From assembly GCF_031877795.1 (NCBI RefSeq), contig NC_133943.1, forward strand, positions 12,207,001 to 12,271,000: a stretch of DNA of 64,000 nt. The letters run 5' to 3'. The notes beneath the pieces were generated by a model. The model saw nothing but the letters and a program-made list of their open reading frames with translations. It was not told where the DNA came from and did no database searches. The position numbers and the translations under genes were made by a program. Of the stretch, positions 23,101 to 35,385 are shown one piece after another (within the stretch, counting starts at the first letter, position 1; each line of letters starts with the position of its first letter). The stretch comes from Strix aluco (lineage: Eukaryota; Chordata; Aves; Strigiformes; Strigidae).

Positions 23101-26100
23101 CCAGGGTTGGAAGCCCCATGTTGTCATCTCTCCCATGATGCAGGGAAGGCAAAGCCATATGGCACTCTTGCTTTTAAGGCGAAAAGGAAAAGGTCCTTGA
23201 TCTTGGTGTAAACTCATATCCTGAGGCTGTGGAGCAGACCAAGTGGCCCTGAGGGTGCAAGGGTTGTATGGGAAGGTGGCCTCTCCTCCTGGGGTCACCA
23301 GGTGTGCAGCAAGCATCTGCAGGGCACAGTGTTGATATTTACATTAGCTACGGTATTTATACCTCCCACTCTGGTTAGCACTGCTAATTGGTTGCAAATG
23401 GATTCATACATTCATAAACAGGTCTATCAGTGCTGCTCTGCATTTCCATTGAAGCTGGATCCTGTAGTACAAACCCTTGCCCCAGAGAACATCCCTTAAA
23501 ATCACCCCCTGAAAGCTATGGTTTGTGCTCAACCTCTCCCTCGGAAACTGGCCTGGTGCAGGGAGTTGAAGGTGATCAGTGCTGTGTTTGTGCTCATTTG
23601 AAGCTGTCAACTGACCCAGGGATTTAGGACTCTCTGAAATGGGTGTGAGTAATCCCTTCTGCTGCTTTGAAAGCAGCCATTAGGTTTGGGTGCTGCAAGT
23701 CCATGCAGTGAGTATGACCTGTGAGTAGGGGTCACCCCAGTGGGACCTATGGGTAGATGATGGCATTTGCACATTGTCTCTCCTGGTCCAGCTCTGCTGG
23801 GGTGGGAGGGGGGCTGCTGGAAGCTTTGGCACTGGCCTTGTCAGGAGCAAGGTGCCCCTTATTGTTACGGGCCACCCTGGTCTGAGCAAAGACACGCACA
23901 CAACTCCTGGGGGAGGCAAAACCACAGTGAACTCCTGGGTTGAACCAGATGTGGCAGGCTCTGAATCAGTGTTGCAATGGGCGATTGAAACTGGTTCACA
24001 AACTGGAGACCTTGCAGACTCCTTTCTGTCTCCAACATGTGTCCTGGAGAGGGAGACCAGAATCTGTCCCCATGGCAAGTTAATTCAGGATGGGGGGAAC
24101 CAGTACCATCTATCCCCCATCCTCTTTCCTCTGAGCAGCTGACAGCCTGTTGGAGCATGGAGAGCTCTTGCAGAGGGTTTGGTATGCAAAGTGGAAAGTT
24201 TCCCTGGACCATCCCAACCCCTGGCACCTCTCAAATTCCTGCTGGGAGGCTCCCCTAGTCTCAAAGCTGGGGAAGGAGACATGAGGAAAGGCTGGCCGGA
24301 ACGTTTCATGACAGATACTGATGAATGCAGCATGTTTGCTTGGTTATTTTTGTCTTTTCTAAATCATGCTCCCTGTTACATGGTGATCCACTAAGCATAA
24401 TTACCCAGTAATCTCTAGGCACATGTGGTTACAAGGTGTTTACCAGCAAACTCTATTAAGTCCCTGTGTAATTAAAGAGGAATCACATGGTGCTGAACAT
24501 CTCCGGGAGCTCCAGCTCTGCTCTGTACAGCTCATCGGGCAGGGTGATTCACCAGGTCTCCCCACCCAGTGGGGCAGGACCTGCTGAGGAGGACATGGTG
24601 TTTCTCCTGTGTTCAGAAGTGCAGTGAACCTGGAGGGATCAGCCTGTCAGTGTGAGCAGTGTGAGCGTCTTCCCTGTGAGAAGGCTCTAGCTTCTGCAGG
24701 GGTGACACCAGGCCTAGGGGGTTGTCGTACAGATGAGCCTTTTTGGTCATAGCACTCATGGTTCCTGGTCAACACTGGTTTGCGTTTCATCTTTGCAATG
24801 CTGGAGGCTAATACAGGCATGCCGTGATCTGGGGACAAAGCACAGCTCTGGTGAGGGAGGACCCAGCAGAGTAAGATGCTGACCAGAGCACTGGTGCTGC
24901 TGCCTAGTCCCTGGGGGCTTGGTGAGATGGGATCTGGCTCTGGATAAGCCTTCATGCTCCTCACCTCTGTTCCCCAAGAGCTGCTGCACAGGCTCTTCAC
25001 ATGCAGTGGGGAAAGAGGCAAGTCTCCAGAGCTCTTCCTTCTCTGGCAGGTTGTCATGGAGGAGAGCTTTCAGAAAGGCTGGAGTAGACTCGGGAGTTCA
25101 AGGTATGGGTGCAGGTGGGACAGAGAAGAAAGGAGGGACATTGATGCAAAACAGTCTTGCAAGAGATGAAAAGCTACCTTCCTAGTATGTTCTCTCCAAA
25201 CCCAGCCATGAACATTATCTAGTGTCCATGCTTCTCCAAGGAGGGCTCTAGCACTGTGTTTTGCAGAATTTGGGCACCATGGGGAGCTCCAGGCCTTCCA
25301 CCCACATCTTGGTCCTCTCAATTAATACCCAATCCTAATTCTGCTGCCACAAACAATCTGATAAAAATTGTCCCCTCTGTTCTCCTGGGCAGCCTAGCAA
25401 AGGGACAGTCATCCATTGCATTCATTTTGGTGCCAGAAAATTCAGAGCCCAGACAGCTTCTCTCTGTCCTCAGGCTGGTGGATGGACTCTGTCTTCTCAC
25501 CAAGCTTTGTTCAGGCTCCCCTGCAAACCATCTTTCTTGGCAGCTTGCCCTTTGAAGAGCAGAAGCCATGGAAAGTGGCCCTGCAGGCCAATGAAGTGCA
25601 TGCTGTAAAGTCAATTGGAGCAATTGAATTATTTCAAGGACCTACCATGCTCTTATAAAATAAATAGCAAGTTTTCTAATGACAAAGTGACGATTGGTTT
25701 AGCCAGATAATTGTATTTGTGATGCCAGCAGGCTGGACTAATGACAGACTGTCCTGTTATCAGCAAGGAGTCAGTGTGGCGCTGCCTTTGCTCTCTGCAA
25801 AGCTGTGAGGGAGTAAAGGCAAATCCACCAAGTTCGTGCCAGACCCTACAGTCCTATCATGACAGTGCCATAATGAAGTGGTTGAAACATCTAATTAGAT
25901 ATTTTTAGACTAAATACATCTGTGTCTCGGTTGTGAGCACTGCAGCACCTCCAGAAAGCATACTGGGGGTAGACTGGTGATGGCAAGGACTCAGGAGGAG
26001 AGTGGTGGGGGAAGGAGCTTTGAGGGATGAAAGAGGACTAGGAGTGACCACAGTAGCTGCAGGGAAGGCAGAGCCCAAGTCCAAATGCTTCAGGCCTAGG

Positions 26101-28467
26101 TAAAGTTTGCTGGGGAGCAGCTCGGGATGAGTGTGGCAGGGTGACTGGCAGCCTGCAGCAGGGAAGGTGGTTCTTGCTTGGAGGACAGCTGGGCTGTCCC
26201 AAGTCCTCCTGTGCCCAGCATCTGTGCCTTTTGAGTCTAGGCTCAGTAAATTACTGGGGAAGTAGAAGAGCTTGAGTGCACTGATGCACAGCCCTGATGG
26301 ACATGCCTTCTTTTCTAGAAAAGGGCTGTCTGAAGCTTAACAGGACCAAACTGATCTAGCATGGCAGCAAACATGGGTGCACAGTTCCCATTTATTTGAT
26401 GGTGGCTCAGGCTTTCGGTAACCCATAGTTTATATATGTACTTTTCAGTTTGGGTATAGTCGCCTTAATGCTTTATCAGTATTGGCCATAAGCCCTGGCC
26501 TGGGAATTGATCTGCCTTCTCTGCTGCCATGGGTGGAGATCTGAAGGAAAACAGGGGCTAGTACTATGGCTTCCTTATGCAGTCTGTCTGACCTTCCTTT
26601 CTTCTTACCCTTTCTACCCTGGCAAGGTCCTCTGAGCCCTAAGCATCACTTGCTTTCCTGTTCATGAGCATTTTGCTCCACTTCCATTTTGAATCATCTT
26701 GATTTTGAGACTTGGACAACTGGGAAAGTCCTTCGGGGGAAGGTTTCTCTAAGGAGCAGGACAGCATAAAGGGGGAGCATGTGCTTGAGGGTTTGAAGCC
26801 ATCCTGTTGGCTTCTGTGTTCTTTCTTGGCAACAAGTGGCACATTTTGGAGAGCACTACACTGCTGTGGGACAAGAAAGGCTTTGCTGGTGCAATGCCAG
26901 CACCAGAGCCCTTCCTCAGCCTAACTTGAGTCCATTGCAATCTGAATTTAAGTTTCAGGGTTTGATCTGTTCTCACAGTAGTGAATATGGCTATTTCTCA
27001 GATACATGCAGTCAGGCTGCTGCTGGACGAGACAAGCATAACCTAGATCAGGACGTGAAGTGTGACCTCCCAGAGTTCATGTGCAAGGCTCCACAGTGCA
27101 GCACCCCTCACAAACACGCTTGTAGCATTTTGTTCGTAAAAGCACGTTGAGAGCCCTGCCTGTCCTTCTCAGCATCTGTGTTTTGTAGTAGCTGACCCTG
27201 GAGATCTTGCTGCTTTTCTCCTGGCATCCATCCCGCTGCCAGCCCTGGGGACCCATTTGCACAGGGGCATCCCGGGGAGGACTGCCCAGCCCAGGGGCAA
27301 TTGCTTGCAGAGGGGGGCTATTTTTAAAGCAGCTGGGGGACCAGGTGGGTTGTTCCCTGGCTCAGCAGCACTTGCTGGGACATGTCAGGCACTGTGGTGG
27401 GGATCTCCCAGTTGCAGCTGCTCCCCAGCTGGGATTCTCAGCAGAGGCAGGGAGGGTCCCAGCAGGGTGGCTGGCCCAGGTCAGCTGTGTTTCATCTGCT
27501 GGTCAAGGACTTTTCCTTGCTAAAAGCTTTAGAAGAGGAGGAGGTGTGAAACCCATTTCTGTTGCCTGTCAGGAGCTGCAGCCCATCCAAGCCCCAGAGC
27601 TGTGTGAGAGGGGCAGCTGTCTGCCCCCACCAGCCCCTTTCTGAAAGAAGGGGGTTCCTTGCCTTGGCCATGAGGCAGGGCTGGATCAGGGCTTGTCTGC
27701 CAGCTGCTGCTGCCCTGCCTGTCTCCTGCTGCAATGAATCACCAAGTGCTCTTCCTGGGTAAAATAACCACCGCTGGCTTGACCACAGTGGTGCCCAGCT
27801 GGGGTGGTGAGTGGCTTTCTCAGCAGGCTGGTGTGGCTGCAAGGTCTGCGTCAGCCGAGATGCCTGTGTGTGACTACATGAGCAAACAGGTCTCTGGGAT
27901 GCCAGGAAGGACCTGCAGCAGGTTCCCATGGTTTGTGCTTGTCCTGCAAACTGGAGATCCGTGGTCAGGTGCTGAGTACAACAAAGGCGTGGAAAGGCTC
28001 TCCTTGTCTGGCCAAAAGAAATCGGGGCTGGGGCAGACAGAGGTCCCAGAGCCCCTCCAGATGTGGTGCAGACCCCACTCTCTCAGCACCCAGCTCAAAT
28101 GCAGCCCTGCCTGCGTAGGGCTGTGGGAGCCAGGCCTGGGCAGCATTGGGCAGGCAGCGTGCTGTGCAGTTCAGCGCTGGCTTCTCCGGCCATCTGAGCA
28201 GGCAGCTCTGCTCCGGATTTTCCCTCTCTCTGCTCGTATCGCAGCAGTCCTCAGAGTGTGATAGAGCACAGGCTTCCCCAGCTCTCTTCTGCAGCTGGCA
28301 CAGCCTCTCATCTACGCTCAGATCACGGCACAGCGCTGGTCCCTGCAAACCCCTCCCTCCCTCCGCCTCAACTGCCCTGCGCCGTGCTGGGGCTGTGGGG
28401 TGTCCCTCCCCACCACCACGCTTCCCCCTCCTCGGCACCTTCTGCATCAGCTCCTGGTCCTCAGAGG

Positions 28468-28486
28468 ATGAAGAAGGTGGAGCAAG
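28468..28486 (+). other. ABLIM3: Candidate alternative ABLIM3 first coding exon
   Basis: ATG-AAG-AAG-GTG-GAG-CAA plus one base, then donor GTAAGA. It joins in phase to exon 2, giving M-K-K-V-E-Q-V-P-Y-Q-Q. The ATG has A at -3. No matching known isoform comes to mind, and an ATG with an in-phase donor can arise by chance once or twice in 32 kb, so this is speculative. Confidence 0.15.
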
Positions 28487-28517
28487 GTAAGATGAGCTTC
28501 CTCTCACCTCCTACGTG

Positions 28518-28527
28518 CTATAAATAG
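28518..28527. promoter_or_regulatory. MEF2-site match or TATA box (CTATAAATAG)
   Basis: Exact match to the MEF2 consensus YTAWWWWTAR, and also a good TATA box (TATAAATA). It lies 32 bases downstream of the candidate alternative exon at 28468-28486 and about 1.2 kb upstream of another MEF2 match at 29678. Confidence 0.3.
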
Positions 28528-29677
28528 CCGCATCATCCAAGCATCATCTGAGAGTGATGTGACCAAGTTCAGGCTCCTGGAGACCTGCTGCCTCCATCGC
28601 AGACATACCCAACACTTGGTCAGAACGGGTCCCGCCAGTGACACGAAGCGTGTCATCGCATTAGCGCGCTGCGGGACACCTCTCAGGTTATGCACAGCCT
28701 AATCTCATCTGGCAGCCGCTGAGGCTGGTGTCCTGCGGCTGGGTCAGCGTGCCCACACCTCGCTGGCAGCGGCAGCCAGGCAGCTTCTATGAGGGATCCT
28801 TCCCCCTGCAGTAAGGATTTAGCAACCTGCCTTTGGCCCTTGCCAAGCTGTGCTGGGGTGCAAGTGGCATGGATAGGCCAGGGCAAGGGGGTGTCTTTAG
28901 TATATGTGTCAGGTCTCTGGCCAGCCCTTTAGGAGGGAAGGGGAAAGCAGCTCTTCTGTAGGGAATAACCAGATCAGGGAGAGAAAAGTGGGTTTTGTGG
29001 TGCTGGTGCAGTGCCTGTGTGGCCCCTGAATGCTGCTTCACACCCTCCATCCAGGCTGGCTGGAGGTTGGGGTTGACCAGGAAAGCCTTGGTCCTCCCTG
29101 TCTACCCAGGTTGTTGCCAGAGATTTGGTTCTTGGGGCAGGATATGCCTTTGGAGGGAGTTGTACTGGCAGCACCAGCATATCCCTCACCTCTTGACCAT
29201 GAACCAGCATGGGAACTGAGCAGTATAGCATCTTAAGTGTGCATGGACATACAGGGAGAAACACAGCCATTTTCTCAGCAAGGAAACCCTCCTTCATCTG
29301 GCGGCAGATGCTAAAGCATGAAGCTGGATGATCCCCAGCTCAGAACCTTTTATTCAATGAGCAAAACCATGCCTTCATACACCCACAGATGCTACTTGGG
29401 AGGACTTGCACTGTTGCCCCACCATCTGGCCCAGCTACCCCCCTGGGAGAGGAGCAGGGTGGACTTGATCCTTCCCCTCTGGGATGGGAGGTGCCTGGCA
29501 GTGCTGGCCAGGGAGAGCTGAGGGACTGAGCGTGGATGTTCTCCCTCCCCTGCTTTTGAAAAAAGAAAAGTCACCGCCTGCATGGTGAGTTATGTGGTGA
29601 TGATGGCTCGTGATGGGTTACATATAAAATCCCTCGCATCCCTGAGGATGCTACCAGTTGAAAGCTTTTATGGCATT

Positions 29678-29687
29678 TTAAAAATAG
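29678..29687. promoter_or_regulatory. MEF2-site match (TTAAAAATAG)
   Basis: Exact YTAWWWWTAR match in ABLIM3 intron 1, in an AT-richer stretch (29600-29700). Confidence 0.25.
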
Positions 29688-32241
29688 CCACAGAGGGGGA
29701 GAGAATGAGAAGATGGATAGGTAGGTGGATCCCTAATAAGGAGAGAAGAGGAAACGACTAGAGAGGGAATGGAAAGACTTTAGTGAACGGCATGTGAGTG
29801 ATTACTGAAGAAGGGGGTGGTGTGGTCATACTGAGCCTCTGAGCTGCATGCCCAGCGGGAATGGGAAACCCTATAAAAAGCCTGGATGTGAGATATGTTC
29901 CTTGCACGTGCTGGGGAGAGGGATGGGGTGAGCATCAGCTCGGGTTCTCTCTCCTGTGGGCGTTCACTGCGTTCTACAAGTAGCCATTAAAAATAATCCG
30001 TGACTCTTGGATGTCTGTCTGCTGCTGCTCTTGCGTGATTCCCCAAACAGCTCCGGGCTCATCTGTGCTCCTTTCCTGCCTCGAGGCTCAGGCTCATGGC
30101 CTTGCCTGGGAGCTGATGGATGCGGTTGGTCCTGGCCCTGGATTTCCCCAGGGCGGCCTTTCCCACCTGGGCTGTGCTCCAAGAAAGATGCTGAGAGCTG
30201 CCTCTCTGCTCTGTCTTCTGGCTTTCTGCTGCCTGACAGCTTGCAGCAGCCGGAGGCAAGATCTGGTGGGGCTGGGGCTGGGTGAGGGTGCAGTTCACCA
30301 GCGCCTGGCTGGAGCAGTGGTCCCAGAGTTGCTGGCAGGACATCCCTTCAGCGGGACAGCCCTGCTCTGCCTTGCATCACTGCCAGCACAGAGTCTCCAC
30401 AGTCCCGGGAAGTGGCTCCAGGCCCTTCCCTCTGCTTGTGGCAGCTCTCCCCATCACTCAGGGAAGATTACACGGAGTGTCTCCAAGAAATGCTAATTGC
30501 TTTGGCTTGTGCTTGGTACAGCAGAGCCACTGGGTACTCAGAGCTCTTAGTCAGCTTAGAGATCTGCCAGATCCTTCCTTTCCTTCCCCTGGAGAGTTGG
30601 CAGAGGACTGCTGTGGTCGTTGCTGATACGCACATCTCTGGGCCCCGCCTGAGCTGCAGGCTTGCACCCAAGCTGGCCCAGACCCATGGTCCCAAATACC
30701 TGGTGGCACAAGGCACGGTGCACTCTCATCGGGGCTTTGCAGCCTCGGGGTGAAACACCCCACGTTCAGCCTGCAGCAGGCACAGCATGGGGTCAGATGC
30801 ACCCCTTGTTCTAGAGGAAGGGTGTCTGGAGAGACAACAGGAGTTTCCCATCCTGGGGGATGAGGATGGAGCTCGTGCTGTGGCAGAAGCCATCAGGACT
30901 GCTCTGCTGTCTGTCCTCCTGGACCCCTCAGCTGCTGCTGCCCACCCCAGCTCTGCCACTGGTGATTAAAGCTGCACACAGCCGGGCTCGTTTGGTGCAC
31001 GCTGCTGGGAAGCATTCCTTGGCTTTGCCCCCGCTCGATCTGCAGGGAAAAAACACTGCTAACAAGACTCCTCTGTCAAACTTGCCAGCCTGTCACATCC
31101 AGGCTGTTTCCCTCTTGCTTGCTTTCTTGTCTTTTTTTTTTTCTTCCTCATCAGCTAGGCAAATACCCAGGGAAGCAGAGGCTGGTGATGTGTTAGCTCT
31201 GCCCAGCTCCAGGCTTGGGAATAGCAAAGTTGGAGAGTGTGTGCTGCCTGGCCCTTGTGCTGGCCTCTTGCAGAGGGTTGCCACTCATCTGTGTGTTGAT
31301 CTTGCTATATTTTTCAAGCCCACAGCTTTTTTTTTATGCTGTAGCAGTGGAGCTGAAGTACAGGGCCAGCACCCTCTGTGGGTGCTGAAGTCTCTACCCT
31401 ACCTCCTTCACCAATCCCTAGGGCAGCCCCTGGGCTGGGGAGGGTGGAAAGATGCCTTCTGCCCTGGCTGGCTTCTGCTGACTTAGGATCTTCTCACCTT
31501 GTCTTAAATAACTTCTGGAGGAACAACAGGTGGTTCTGAGCAGCAGCACAGTCCTTGCTGGCAAGTGCCTGTTACCCTCCCCAAGGCAGGGGTTACCCCC
31601 ACTTGCTGCTCCCACCTTGCTGGGCTGCTGTGAGAGCATCCTGCAGGCGCGTGGCAGAGCAAGGGCTTGCCAAGAGAGGTCATCTGTGGCTGCCCTAGCC
31701 CTGCTGGGCTGGTCAGGTGGCATAAAGGGTCCGGTTTGGGAAATAACTCTCTTCCTTGGCAGGCAGTTTCTGGCTCATTTAAGCCAAAAGCATGCACAAC
31801 AAAGCACATGTTCATTTTCCCCATGTTGAAAGGGGACTTGTTCCCTGGAAAGTGCCAGCTCTGCTGAGCCCGTTGATTGCCTGTTAATTGTCACTAATGA
31901 GGAGCTAGGAGATGTGGCTTCCAGAGGCTGTTGGGGACAGACCATCACTTCAGCTTGGGAGGGACATCTCAGCGGGGAAGGGAGCTGTGACCTCGGCATG
32001 GGTGAGTTGAGCTGCATGAATGGGTTCGTTACCGGAGAGTGCCCCAATTCCTGCGCCTACAGCATGGGGCAGCAGCACTTAGCCCTGACTCAAGAGCAGA
32101 CAGTGTGGAGGGTTAAGAGGATCTCTGGTGCTTACTGTACACAGATGGATTTATTTACATATATATATATAGCAGGGAGGTGGGATGGGGAGGGCTAAAC
32201 CCACCCTGCCCAGGAGGGAGGGTTAAAGCTCTGTGGCTGGC

Positions 32242-32251
32242 CCATATTTGG
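32242..32251. promoter_or_regulatory. CArG box match (CCATATTTGG)
   Basis: Exact CC(A/T)6GG match in intron 1, of the classical form seen in SRF-controlled muscle and immediate-early genes. A short (AT)7 run lies about 70 bases upstream (32159-32172). Confidence 0.3.
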
Positions 32252-34196
32252 GAGCACAGGGCTGGAGGGCAACAGGATCTGATGCCAGGGCTTGGCCATT
32301 CGTCTCCAGCCTGATGGTTGGAAGGCTGTTTTTCCGCTGGCCCTGATGAAAGGCACCAAAGGCTTTTAGCAGGAGACAGCCGTGTCTGCCTGCCTGCTGC
32401 TTCCCGCGCTGGCAGCCCCCCTCTCCTTTTGAAGTCGAGTTTCTGGGCGTACACAGGAGTGGAGGAGAGCTGGAGTGCGGGAAGGAGGAGGGGAGAGGAT
32501 TACGTCTGTGCCAAAACCCCTCGCAAGCTCATGGGAGTTTATTGTTCTAGATGTGCCTCGTCCTGCCACATCCCTCATGGTCCCCAGCCCGGTTTGTCCT
32601 TGCCCAGCACTGAGCCCTGCTTGGTGCCTCTTGGCCCCATCACTTGGCCGCCCCACGTCCTGCTAGCAGTGGATCAGGATGTGGCTGGGGGGATATTAAG
32701 CCCCCTTAGAGTGTTGTGCTGTGTGAGCACCGGGCAGAGGTGTGCTTTTACCTGCTGAGACAGCCCCGTGCCTCAGCAGGGACGGGTGTGCCTCTCCTGC
32801 AGCAGCAGCTCTCTGGGTGCTCATCGCCTGCTGCCCTGCTCCAGCTGCTCCTGTAGCATCTGCACAAATTACTTCAGGGGTTTCCTCTCATTTTCTCTTT
32901 GCTAAAATGGCTGAACTGTTTCACCCAGTGCTTCTCTCAGGAGTTTTCTCAGTTTTTCTCCTATTCCTGCTAGGCTTTCATGTACAGCTAGCCCTGCTGA
33001 CCACCTCCTGCCCCCAGGTACCCACTCTCATCCCTGAGATCGGTGGGCTGAGGCACCACCCCAGCACCTGCTATCTGCCTGCAAGAGGCTGGTTCTGTGT
33101 TTACCATTCAGCTATCGCGAGGGCGGCTCAGCAGAGGGGGAGCTTCCCTTTGGGATACGTTATTTCATTAGAATAAACAGCCAAGTAGGATGTTATTTTC
33201 CATTCCAGCTGAGAGAGGTTGTAGTTGCTGCTTTTTGACCCCAAACCCTGATGACTGATTTTTTAATTCTCTGCCTTTAATGAAGTGGGATGGATAAGTG
33301 AGAGCAGAGCATGCTTTGGCAGTGCACACAGCTTGTTCTTGCAGCACAAGGGCTTATGTCAATGTATTTGTGGTTGCATCTCTACCTGCTACTCTGACCT
33401 TGGGTTAGGGGTTCAGGTGAGCCCTGAGCCATGTGACAAAGCATACTTTGTCCCTTGCTGCCTCAGGGCTCCTTTCACAACCAGCCATGGAGATGGCCCA
33501 CTTGATGTGGGGTTGGGACTTGGCTATTGCTCTGAAGGGCCCTGTGCTCTACTTGAGGGTCTTGGTAGTCTGGCCACTGAAATGCCTTTGTGGAGGCTCA
33601 GGGAATGCAGGCAGCCCTGCTCTGCTTGGGAAGTGGTAGGACAAAGAGCTAGCACAGCTGAGTTGAGAAATGAGGCTGGACCCCAAAACTGGGGTGCAGT
33701 GGGGAGTGGGAGCGTGGGCAGCCCTGAGCTAGCATGCTGCCTGTGATGTGCTGTGACCCAAAAGCTGGGCCGATCCATGTGTACTAGTGGAAGAAGGATG
33801 GTGCTGAATAACCTAGCCCCAGACGCCCACCTGTGTCTTAAGGTTCTCTTCAGTTTGGGGTTTGAGAGCTGCCTCAGGGTCTGGGGTTTGAGACCAGCCT
33901 GCTGGGTCTCTAGCGGGGTTCTGCCTGTCTGTGCTGCAGCGGGATATCCCACAGCACAGCCTCAGGCTGCCCGCCTGGGAACTGGCAGAGGGACATGCTG
34001 TGTCCTGGAGGGACCCTTTGCTGGGACAGCCACAGCAGGGCTGAGAGACACCGTCTTGGTGGTGCACTCAGTGTACACCCTGGGTTGCTTTGCTGAAGGT
34101 CGTCCCAAGGTGAGCAGCCTAAAGACATCTCTCTTTCTCTTCCACAATGCCTGTATTTCCCCACCCCATCACTCCCTCCTGCCCCAGCTTTTTCTC

Positions 34197-34293
34197 CATG
34201 ACTTTAGACTGTTTCCATTTCCTTCTTTTTTTTGCTTCCCCCTCCACCCTCCCCTTTCTTCTCTCTTCCCTTTTTCTGTTTCTCTCCTGTCAG
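34197..34293 (+). repeat. Long pyrimidine tract ending in CAG
   Basis: Almost pure C/T on the + strand, ending CTGTCAG at 34293. It is low-complexity sequence and could act as a cryptic acceptor. The next GT (34331) would leave a 37-base exon for which there is no support. Confidence 0.5.
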
Positions 34294-34320
34294 CTTTGTT
34301 CACCCTGGCTGTGTACCGGG

Positions 34321-34334
34321 GTTGCCATGGTGAC
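34321..34334. promoter_or_regulatory. RFX X-box-like motif (GTTGCCATGGTGAC)
   Basis: Near-complete match to the RFX X-box (GTTGCCATGGCAAC type) in intron 1. Related matches are at 43572, 49862 and 58740. Confidence 0.3.
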
Positions 34335-35180
34335 TGCCAGAGCATCTCTGCATCCCAGAGTAGTGGTCCTGTGCTTGCCCTGGCCATGGGGAGTGACAGG
34401 ACACCCTCCTGCCCCTCAGAGGGGCCAGCTGCCAGGGTCTCCTGGGGATGGAGGTCCCTGGGGACATCCCTGTGACACATCCTGGTGTCCAGGGAGAGGA
34501 CAGGTCAGGGCACAGGGTGGCCCTCAGCAGCCCAGGATGGGGCTGTGCAGCACCTTGTGCAGGGGGCTGGGGGAGGAACTGGCAGGGCTGGCTGCATGGC
34601 ACAGCTTTACTGGCCTCTTGCTGCCAGAAGTGTTAATCTTCAATAAATATTTTTTTTAGTGAGCACTACTTAAGGAAACTAGAGGAGCTGCTGCAGCACA
34701 GGCAGTCCCTTTAGGTTTAATATGGCACCACCGCATGCCAGCAGAGAGGAGAATAAAACTGTATCAATATGGAGCTGTACCTCATTGCAGGACATGTGCA
34801 CCTTTCCCCTTGCTCTTGGGAATAAGCTTCCTTTTCCCATCCTAGGAGCCATGCTATTTCTTCTGTTGATATCATCACCGGTTGCCATGCAAGTGACTGC
34901 AGTGATTTGACCTTGCCTTGGCCAGGCTCAGGGCCCTGGGGTGCAAACCTCCCTCTGTCTTTGGGCAAAGTGTTATCTGGATCCTAGATATAGTCTTTGC
35001 TCATGTGGAGGACTAAGGCTGGCAGCAGGGACTTGGATGCATGCCCTGGCCGTGGTCTGGTGTTGGAGGACACAAGTGGAGCCATGGTTTGGAGGCAGAG
35101 TGCGGCTTGTGGCCTACTGGTGCTGATTTGCAGACAACAAAATATCTTTTCAGTATTTGTCAGAGCTTCTGTACCCCTTT

Positions 35181-35385
35181 CATGAGATAATTAGGATGAC
35201 GTGTTATTAGCTGATTACTGGGGAAACATATATTTACTGAGGATTTATTCTGGAAACAACATTAATCTCTTGCATAGTTGCTAAACCCCCATAAATAATC
35301 TGATTTTGATAATCAATTGCTATTGCAAACCCCCCCCATAAATCTCAATTAAACACACATTTAATTCACATGAAGTTGCCAAATT
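35181..35385. promoter_or_regulatory. AT-rich candidate non-coding element
   Basis: Sharp AT-rich island in GC-rich intron with many ATTA/TAAT homeodomain cores and a TGACGTG half-CRE near 35197. Isolated islands of this kind in gene-regulatory introns are often conserved enhancers. Conservation cannot be seen from one sequence. Confidence 0.25.

Noticed and set aside
32159..32172. (AT)7 microsatellite
   Set aside because: Too short to be notable; mentioned only as context for the CArG box nearby.
34294..34330. Small exon after the pyrimidine tract ending CAG
   Set aside because: 37 bases with no homology; the donor would be GTGACT. The tract is better explained as simple sequence.
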